From Symbiotaphrina buchneri (lineage: Eukaryota; Ascomycota; Symbiotaphrinales; Symbiotaphrinaceae), in NCBI GenBank assembly GCA_001599915.1, contig BCIG01000022.1, forward strand, positions 248,001-312,000: DNA of 64,000 bases. The letters run 5' to 3'. The translations under genes and the position numbers were made by a program. The number at the start of each line of letters is the position of its first letter. Position 1 is the stretch's first letter. The notes under the pieces were generated by a model. That model searched no databases. It was not told the origin of the DNA and was given only the letters and a program-made list of their open reading frames with translations. Shown one piece after another: positions 56,137 through 64,000 of this stretch.

Positions 56137-56981
56137 CAGGCTTGTCACTGGTATGGTATATACCACTGAATACGAATATACCATACCGGTGCTAAATCTG
56201 GTCTGGTATCGAATTTTGATACCAGTAATACTTAGTTATGATACCATATTCTACCGGCGTTAAATGTGGTATAATACCAGATCACCAGATCAAAAAGATA
56301 AGATAAGAAAAAAAACTTTTGGATTTACCATTTTTGGAAGGGGTATAGAACTAGCACTCGGCAAGTTCCGTTACTATATTTATAGTAGTAAACTATACCT
56401 GATCGGGTTTAATGTACAAGGTGGCTTGCATTAGTGTGCATTAGTCTGCATTAGTGTGTTTCACTAATTGTTAGTGCTTATAAATACGAGGTAAGCTAGG
56501 GAGAAAGAGGCAGGTCGGTTAGAATATGATCGTATTTCGTATTTTCTTGAATTCTAACCGAGCTGCTGTCCCAAGTCGTTTTTGCACTTCCAGCTTGCTG
56601 CTATCCTGCAGTTCCTGGCCACTGTAAAACCTAAAAGGTAGAAAATGATGATATCTCAACCATTCCTGATCGGATTTTAAAATTTCAAAATGGATATTAT
56701 TCAGCAATAAATTTGCTATACAACGGTACTTTTATTATTTTAAAAGGTTGATTATTCACATAGATAAAATTAAGTTTCGCTTAAAGTTGCTTACTAAGCA
56801 CTTACTAAGCGCTTAGTAAACAGTATAAGTAATGTACAATGAATACTTGGTGGTAGTATTCGTATTCATAACTAGTGGTATCTGGTACTAGGGGTTTGAA
56901 CTACCACATGTAGTCAAGTTTCTTGGCGGGCAAGCTTAAAAGGTCCAAATACCATACCATACCATACCAACGGCAAGCCTG
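56137..56981 (+). mobile_element. hAT-like element, subfamily A, most intact copy (845 bases)
   Basis: Reference copy for subfamily A: starts CAGGCTTGTCACTGGTATGG and ends ACCAACGGCAAGCCTG. Sub-terminal GGTAT repeats follow each tip. The core holds three TGCATTAGT units near 56427-56458 and an inverted repeat GGTTAGAAT/ATTCTAACC near 56517-56562. The flanks do not form a clean duplication, consistent with local deletion. The longest frame inside is about 60 codons, so any transposase must be supplied in trans. Confidence 0.85.
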
Positions 56982-57764
56982 GCCTGGTCTCTGGCCACTG
57001 TAGAATCTAGGAGCTAGAAAATGATGATATATTAACCATTCCTGATCAGATTTTGAAATTTTAAAAAGAGTATTATACAGCAGTAAATTTACTATACAAC
57101 GGTATTTTTATTATTTTAAAAGGTTGGTTATTTATAGAGATAAAATTAAGTCTCCCTTAAAGTTGCTTTCTAAACATTTAGTAAACAGTTTTAGTAGTAC
57201 ATAATAAATACTTAGTAGTAGTAGTATCTGGTACTAGGAGTTTAAACTACTATATGTAGTCAAGTTTCTTGGTAGACAAGTTCAGAAGGTTAAAATACCA
57301 TATTATATTATATCAAGAACAAGCCTGATCTTAAGTTCTTTTAACATTTTTAACTTATTATTATCTTATAGTTTTTAATTACTATAAAACCTAAGGTTAG
57401 AATTATAACTAGAAAATAATAACGTTTTAACTATTCCTAATTGGATTTTACAATTTTCAAATAGATATTGTTTAATAAAGAATTTATTATATAACAATGT
57501 TTTTATTATTGTAAAAGGTTAATCATTTATTAAGATAAAATAACATTTTATTTAAAGTTGTTTGATAATCATTTAATGATTGTTCAATAAGTTGTTAGTA
57601 ATATAATTTAGGAATATATAATAAATACTTAATAGTAGTATTTGTATTCAGAACTAGTAGTATTTGATATTAGGGGTCTGAACTACCATATATAGTTAAG
57701 TTTCTTGGTGGTCAAGCTTAAAGGGACAAAATACCATATCATACCATACCAACGGCACAGCCTA

Positions 57765-57957
57765 GTAATGCTTAGATGTTAAACTATGATATCACTTGCA
57801 AGCATACATGGATGTAGGACAAGACTGTCAACCGGCAAGGGTAATTTGTTCCTCAGCCCAAGGCCCCAAGCTCTCACCACAACCGACTCATTCATTGAGC
57901 AGACCATTTGGCAAAGCCGAAGGCAGCTTCAGTAAGAGATGTCACTATAGCCATCTT
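57765..57957. other. Right margin of the AT-rich island
   Basis: Composition returns to gene-like values over about 190 bases, up to the 3' end of the ABC transporter gene. Confidence 0.5.
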
Positions 57958-60900
57958 TTAGCCGTCAGACATCCATAGTCCACCCATCAACAACCTCCTT
58001 AATCGACCATCCTTCCGTAATAAAAGATCCGTATAAGTCCCACTTTCCACCACCCGACCTTGTTCAACAACGATGACATTCCCACAAGTCTTCATCATCT
58101 CTATATCGTGGGTGATTGCTAGAACGGCAATGCCCTCCCCGCCGATCCGTATGACGATGTCTCTTATCACCCCCGCACTTTCCGCATCTAAAGCGCTCGT
58201 AGCTTCGTCCAACACCAGGAGCTTGGGCCTCCTTATAAGTGCCCTGGCGATAGCAATTCGCTGTGCTTGTCCTCCGGAAAGGCCCTGGCCCCCTTCACCT
58301 ATCAACGTACCGTATCCAGACGGGAGAGACATGACGAAGTCATGGATGCCGGCTGACTTTGCAGCGACCTGTATCGAGGCCGGAAATGCAAGCGGAGAAA
58401 GTGGTGGCAGGCCGTAAGCAATGTTTTGCGCAACAGAAGCGGGGAAAAGTAGTGGGGCCTGCGGAACTATGGCAATTAGTGAGCGAAGAGTTGGGATATG
58501 GACCTCTCGAATATCAACTCCGCCGACAACGACGGACCCGGCGGCGTCTGGACAACAAAGTCCTACGAGAAGAGAGGCAAGAGTTGATTTCCCCGACCCT
58601 GAAGGACCGACAACAGCAGTTGTTGAGCCTGACGAAAGCGTCAAAGATATGTTTGAAAGAGCCGGGATAGGCTTCCTTGAGGGATAAGTGAAGACTGTAT
58701 TGGTAAAATGTACCGGCAACGGATCTTTCAAGCGACAATTTCCTTTCCACTCAGAGGAACGATGAGGAGGAAGGTGAGACAGGCGAAGCAGTCGTGTCGC
58801 TGTATCTCTGGAAGATGATATTTGAGGGACTAGACCGTCAGCTTGACCACTGGTAAAAATTTGGAAGACTCACTGAAACTGATGATGGCGTTCGCGTTCG
58901 AAATACCGAACAACAACATGGTGAAGACGGTGAGAATATCCGACGATGAATATTGCATTGATGAAGCCAACACCGCGCCATAGTAGAAAATAACGGCTGT
59001 CATGATTTAGTCGATAATCTTCAAATGGATGACTGACTCACCTGTGACGAACAATACGGCAGAGTCCGAAAGGCCGAAAAAGGTGCCCGAAAATGCGGCC
59101 CTCTTGAGTCCAACCCTCAATCCTCTAGAGGTTGCTTTGACGTACTTTGTCCGAAAGTACTCCTCCAAGGTCAAAGATCTTATTAATTTAACATTGGTGA
59201 AGGTATCTGCCAAGATGGATCCCGATAACTGCGCCGCATCGTTACTCTTTCCTTCCCAATGCCCACTGACGTATTCGAAGGCCCTCGTGATGGCATATAT
59301 CAAAGGAGCCGTTGCCAAAGCGATAATAGTAAGTTTCCAACAGACCAACAGTGACCATGTCACCGTCATCGCCATCATTGCCATCGCAACAAATATGAAC
59401 CCAGCAAATCTTCCTACGAGATTCTTCATCTCTTCGGCGTTTCTGTCCAGGCATTCCGTCAATTGAGATAGCTTATTTTTATCTCTGTCGAACCAAGCTC
59501 GAGGTTGCAGTAAGATACGCCGAAAAGCTTCTACTCGTATACCATCGACCCAAGATTGTGCGGAAGACTGGAGAAAATAGTGCATAAAATAGCTTGCAAC
59601 AGCATCGCCCACAGCAATCACAAGAATGATTAGCGACCATTTCAGGGCTTGCCTTGACCGGTCCGCTTGAAGAAGAAATGTGGCCAGTAACTTAGAAAAC
59701 ACCCATGAGAAGATCGGCGTGGCTGCGGCATGTAAAAGTGCTGCAGAAAAACCGAGGAGCAGAACGAAACGCTCTCTTCTCGTTAAAGTCGGCCATAGCG
59801 TTCCAAGAATCTTCTTTATTGGTGCAATCCGCCGTGCTTTTTCCTCATTCGTTAGCTGTCTGCGACGGGAAAAGAATCGACGGCCAGTGTCGTGTCTCAG
59901 ATTTGTAGGAGGAGCACTGGTAGCTCTCTGTCTGACCCTTTTCACACCACGGTTGATAATTGTCCTTCTTCCAGTAGCTTCAACCAAACCCACACTTGGC
60001 CGTCGTAAAGCACTTTGTAATGGAGATATCGGCGTCTGCGGCATGAACAATGACGCCCTTGCCGGACTATATGATGGTGTCAATGGCGATAAAAGACCGT
60101 CGGATGGTCTCCGCTGGGCTTTTTCTGAAGGGTCAATAGCAAATACCGATGGAATGTATCGAAGCCTTTGCGGAACTTCGATATTGAGCGATCGTTGGGA
60201 TTCCAGAGATGCCCTCGCAGATGCCGTAGGAGAGACCGCGGGCTCGTGCATTGTGTCGCCAGTTACGCGTGTCTCACCAATCGAAGGTACCGAATCCTTT
60301 CTTGAAAAAATCGCAAATGCATCGCAACCTTCAAGAGTATTTCTGTAACCCGCTTGAGCGACCTCAGCTTTATCCAACACGTACACGAAATCTCTTGAAC
60401 GTATCTGTGAGACATCGTGAGTGATGATGATGGTCGTCTTTCCCTTTCTCCAATCCCTTATTGCATCCATTATCAAGGATTGGCTGATAGCATCCAATGC
60501 ACTGGTCGACTCATCGAGTATTAGTATGGGAGTATCTCGAAGTCTAGCACGAGCTATGGCAATCCTTTGCCTTTGTCCACCACTGACGGAAATCCCGCCA
60601 TTTCCGACCAGGGTATTCAGACCGTCCGGAAGGTTCGACACCATCGTCTGCAGGAGCGCAAACTCGGAGGCAGACTTGATCTCATCGACACTGGCCGATC
60701 CCTTCCGCCCAAGTGCAATATTTGTTGCAAGAGTCTCGTTGAAAAGGGCGCTCTGTTGTTGTATCAAAGTAACGTTACACCGAATCCAATCAACGTCCAA
60801 CGTCTGGACAGGATTCCCATCAATGAAGATCTCTCCACTTGCCGGCCGGTATAGATTGAGCAATAGGTTTCCCAGGGTACTTTTGCCGGAACCGCTCCTC

Positions 60901-62204
60901 CCAATAACGAACGTCGTTTCTCCGGCCCGAAACAACATCGTAGCATCCTTCAACGCCAGCTGGTCAGGCCGAGCTGGATACGCAAAAGAGGCCTAAGCCG
61001 TTAGCCTCGAAGAGCAAGAAGACTACAATCTTACATTTCGAATTTCAATATCCCCTGTACATGATGTCGGTCTTTTACTCCCAAACATCCTGGTCGTCTT
61101 CCTTCCTCTGTCCACTTGCTCGACAATGGCCTTTAGCGTCGCACCTGCGGCTCTTCCTCGCTCAAGGACTATCATCTGGGGCAGGATTTCTTCGATAGCC
61201 TGAGTAGCCATTAAACAAGCCCAAAAGGTTGTCAGGATGTCTCCAGCAGATTTCTTCCCAGATCCAGTAAGCGTACTTCCGTACCAAAAGCCTTGGATGA
61301 ACATTCCCAAAGTCATGATGCGCACGAATCCGATTTGTAGAGCATTTGCATGAGCTTGGACGAGATAAAAACGTGCGGCTTCTTTAATATGCATAGTGTA
61401 TTGTTGAACTTCAAACGTCTCGCCATTGAAGCACTTGACCGTTTCTATAGCTGAGATGGCACTGTTTGCATATTTCGAAGCCTTGTCGAGTCGTTGTTCT
61501 TGACCCTTGATACTTGGTTGCATTCGAGACGAAATGGCCAAAAGTGCAAGTCCTGTCAAGGGTACAGTCGCAAGGGTGACGAGGGTCAAGTTCCAGCAAT
61601 AGTAGAATGCTATCCCAAGAGATGCAACAGCGGTAACAAGATATTGAACAAGAAACCCTAGTGGTTGTGACGTCGCTATCTGGAGCTCACGGATTTGTCT
61701 GTTATTGTCAGCAGATTCGGTAATCTCTGGTGATACTTACGTTTGAAGCCGAGGCAGAAGCGCCCCGATTCCATTCTTGCGCATATCAAACCATTCCATA
61801 TCTCTAGCCAGCAAGGCCGTGAAAACTCTCTCCCGCGCACTCTTGGCTTGTAGTTCGCCGAAAACCAGCCATAGCATGAAATGACTTCCGTTCAAAAACC
61901 AACTGCTGCAACCTATTCCAACGAGTGCGATGCAATAGATAGAGACCCGACTGACAAGTTCCGATCCATCTGCACGATCTCCCCCAAAGCTTGCAAATTG
62001 ATCAAAGATGTCTCCGAGGAGGACCGCCGTGACCGGTAGCAAAATGCCGGATGCTGCGGCTAGAATGAAGCCTAATATTAAAGGAAGTGTATGTTCTCGA
62101 CTTGAAAAGTGGAAGAGCGATATCCAAGATACTTTGCCCACCGAATCCGAGGGTTCTGACTTGTCCATAGCCTTTTCGGCCATGGTCTTTTGCTTGATAA
62201 CCAT
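57958..62204 (-). CDS. Full-size ABC-B transporter, Ste6-type (peptide pheromone or drug exporter)
   Basis: Spliced length 1357 residues, order TMD1-NBD1-TMD2-NBD2. Introns: 61699-61740, 60993-61034, 58997-59041 and 58830-58873. NBD1 has Walker A GRSGSGKST (about residue 406), signature VSGGQRQR and Walker B ILILDESTSALD. NBD2 has Walker A GPSGSGKST (about 1142), signature LSGGQAQR and Walker B LLVLDEATSALD. A long basic linker joins the halves (GRRTIINRGVKRVRQR). The ESTSALD variant in NBD1 and the long linker recall Ste6-like a-pheromone exporters; other ABCB drug pumps remain possible. The N-terminal ATG at 62204 is followed after 35 residues by the first TM helix. The 3' end is 190 bases from the transposon island. 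Confidence 0.88.
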
Positions 62205-62978
62205 TGGTTAAGTCTGGCCGGAAGTGTTAAGCAGGATTGGGGATTTGGGCTCGTTCCGACCTATATGGAACAACAGGCAGGCCCAACATAGACTGATAAT
62301 TTCGACGGAGCGCATGGCATATGTAGAACTCTTGAAGTCGTAAGCCACGGGCCCAAGCAGTAAAGCCTCTGGCAAATGGAGTAGAATGATCATTGGCGCC
62401 ATAATGTGTTGCAGATAATCATTGGGGGTGTAACAATTGCAACCCCTTAATATTGTTGTTGGGGATGATTTGCTTCATATTGTCCGGGAGCTAAACCGAA
62501 ATCGCTTCGAATGGATCAACCGAACAATGGGATGAAAAGAAAACACTCGATTAGAAACAAAGGATTGTGGAGTCAAACAATCCATATTAGATAATTGTGT
62601 AGTGAAACACGCAGTGAGAGGATCCCATATCGGACAGAAATGGTGGCACTGTCACGTACCAGTCTTTCAGACATCACAGCGACGCGATGTGGCACACGTG
62701 GCAGTTCACAGACCATCTTTCGGTCGCAATGGTCGACTAGATTTCCAATGTCAGTAAGTAAGACATTCGTCCCTCATGCCTGGGACTTCAGCACCTGGGG
62801 AAGATGGTATGGAGGACTTCGACGAGAGCCCGAATGGAACATTTATAATACACCAGAGCGCCAACGTTTCATTTCTTAGGGGTTGAGAAGTATTGAGCCG
62901 CCAGTGATAGCTTTTCAAGACGGCGTCCTCCTATCATAGCCTTCCAAAAGTCGTCCATCTCTCCACCTTGAGCTCACA
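62205..62978. other. Intergenic region upstream of the ABC transporter
   Basis: A 774-base stretch between the ABC gene start and the PBDC1 homologue 3' end. No gene supported. Confidence 0.45.
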
Positions 62979-63651
62979 TTACGAGTCCTCTTTCTGTTCT
63001 TCCGGATGCGCCTTTTCGTAAATCCAGTCATTGAGGCCTCTGCGATTTCTGTCCAAGTTCAGGTCAAGAACACTATATCTCGCTTCGATCACATACCTTG
63101 CAATTTCAATTGCATAGAACTGCATGCGCACGGCTGGATAGATGAGCATGTCTTTCCCCCTTAGTTCACGAGAACGTACCAAATATAGTTTCATCTTGCC
63201 CATACTCCCACTTTGGATTGGCGCGTAACATAGTCCCAAAGTTGTAGTCCTCTATCTTCTTCTCATATTGCATCATGAAATTCCTCCACTTTTCCTTTCC
63301 TTCTTTACTCTTCATCTCATCCTCATTTATGGTCGCCGCAGGGTCAAATTCCGGGAATTCTCTCTGGAAATGCTCGTAGATCTCGTCGTCCATTTTCGTG
63401 AGCCGTAGTTGAGAACCCCGGACCTTCTCGAGGATGGCCCAGTATGTCGACATATGCTGAACAACTGCCGGAGGGTCAGCCTTTGAAGCGCAAGAATTTT
63501 GCTCTTATCGTGCCTTTGACCGCGAATTGTTTCTCAATCTATCAATATCAATATCTCATGATATGTCATTTGGAGCAGCGACGGGTCATACATCTTCAAA
63601 GTTCTCCGCCTCCTCGGCGTTGAACGCCCCGCCGGCAGGAGCTACAGACAT
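62979..63651 (-). CDS. PBDC1 homologue (conserved small eukaryotic protein)
   Basis: Spliced length 158 residues in five exons; introns 63539-63591, 63465-63513, 63134-63179 and 63049-63096. The second intron uses a GC donor (AAAG/GCACGATAAG). The sequence runs FNAEEAENFEDIEKQFAVKV, VQHMSTYWAILEKVRGSQLR, LTKMDDEIYEHFQREFPEFD, then IFAVRMQFYAIEIARNRRGL and NDWIYEK. This matches the PBDC1 family, historically called polysaccharide biosynthesis domain-containing. Molecular role is not well established; human PBDC1 has been reported to act in protein quality control, which I do not assume here. Intron-rich for its length. Confidence 0.9.
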
Positions 63652-64000
63652 TCTGTGTAGCTGATTGCAGACTAAGATAGCTTTTGTCCGGACCCCGGCA
63701 CAGAATCTGTCTTGAGTGACCGCAAGTTGCAGTGTCTGGGGCTTATATGTAGTGGTTGGTGTCGATTTTGAAATTCCTTTCGATCTGGTTCGTCGGAGGT
63801 TTTGGCAACTCCGCAAAATCGGGGGTTTAGGGGGGGTGGGGGGGTTGTGTTCTTGTCGGCGTTAGTTGGGCAGACGGTAGATACCATTGATGTAGAAAAG
63901 CTGTCGCACCCGTCTTCCATCTTGTCTTTCGTTGGACGATTGACATAAAAAAAGCGGTATGCTACACCTGTAAAGCCCAAATTGATGTCTATCTCCAGGG
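63652..64000. other. Right edge of the window
   Basis: Upstream of the PBDC1 homologue. Contains a G-rich run near 63822-63846. No gene supported. Confidence 0.45.

Larger units (their letters stand above)
54432..57327 (+). mobile_element. hAT-like composite insertion inside the oldest copy
   Basis: Begins with a 46-base 5' tip (CAGGCTTGCCATTGGTATGT) and ends with a 3' half (56982-57327) closing in CAAGAACAAGCCTG. The flanks ATTTTAAA (54424-54431) and ATCTTAAG (57328-57335) match as an 8-base duplication except for two transitions of RIP type. Between tip and 3' half lie further copies (54478 onward). Its own middle is missing, so deletion or recombination among copies must have happened. 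Confidence 0.65.
53999..57764 (+). mobile_element. hAT-like non-autonomous element, oldest outer copy of nest 2
   Basis: The left part (53999-54431) aligns by eye with the start of the intact copy at 56137 but is heavily C-to-T/G-to-A altered; its tip reads TAGGTTTA for CAGGCTTG. The right part (57328-57764) aligns with the family 3' half and ends near ACCAACGGCACAGCCTA. The two parts sum to about 862 bases after removing the 8-base duplication of the inner insert, matching full length. It is interrupted by 54432-57327. Confidence 0.75.

Noticed and set aside
50312-57764. Repeat array as a possible CRISPR or satellite
   Set aside because: Repeats are 845-870 base elements with inverted ends, nested and in both orientations, in a eukaryotic genome; no short direct repeat/spacer pattern.

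Overview
The window reads as nuclear DNA of a filamentous ascomycete (Pezizomycotina). The genes are split by short spliceosomal introns, mostly 42-85 bases, with GT...YAG ends and CTRAC-like branch sites. The encoded proteins are fungal housekeeping types such as squalene synthase with a C-terminal anchor, Rcf1, Rtc5, Swc3, Nat4 and a Ste6-type transporter. Dispersed ACGGAGTAC and TACCTTACC motifs lie between genes. They fit Eurotiomycetes/Lecanoromycetes-like genomes in my memory, but I cannot fix the class. I reconstructed exons by hand. Every spliced model given with introns sums to a whole number of codons.

Layout: 0.3-2.1 kb a DnaJ-X co-chaperone (-); 2.9-4.4 squalene synthase ERG9 (+); 5.2-9.3 mismatch-repair MSH6 (+); 9.8-11.0 glutaminyl cyclase-like M28 enzyme (+); 11.2-13.2 RRN9-like Pol I factor (-); 13.7-17.7 a 1323-residue unrecognised tail-anchored protein (-); 18.5-20.7 MIC60 (-); 21.3-22.2 Rab5 (-); 22.9-25.1 SAC1 phosphatase (+); 25.5-26.8 THEM6-like thioesterase-fold protein (-); 27.2-29.4 pescadillo NOP7 (-); 29.9-31.4 GPI transamidase subunit GAB1 (+); 31.5-32.2 NatD (-); 33.5-34.2 RCF1 (-); 34.4-36.2 threonine deaminase ILV1 (+); 36.6-37.1 mitochondrial bL36 (+); 37.7-39.6 RTC5 (-); 40.7-42.7 SWC3 with a GATA finger (-); 43.1-44.5 ABHD12-type hydrolase (+); 45.0-47.0 NMT1 (+); 47.4-50.0 mitochondrial EF-G1 (+); 58.0-62.2 a Ste6-type ABC transporter (-); 63.0-63.7 a PBDC1 homologue (-).

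Between about 50.02 and 57.77 kb the base composition switches abruptly to very AT- and TpA-rich DNA with no credible gene. This island is built almost entirely from one family of about 845-870 base non-autonomous DNA transposons. They have CAGGCTTG...CAAGCCTG ends and 8-base target duplications, so they are hAT-like. Copies sit inside copies up to three deep, in both orientations, with a second subfamily sharing only the core and tips. A TA-flanked MITE and two solo LTRs lie among them. Outer copies are far more C-to-T/G-to-A worn than inner ones, which fits repeat-induced point mutation acting over successive waves of insertion.

The genes do not form a pathway cluster. They are a typical mix of core functions (sterol synthesis, DNA repair, mitochondrial structure and translation, membrane traffic, ribosome biogenesis, GPI anchoring, protein N-terminal modification). 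The most unusual items are the transposon stack, the Swc3-GATA architecture, an 8-base microexon in the ABHD12-type gene, two GC-AG introns, and a stop-free 84-base intron in MIC60.
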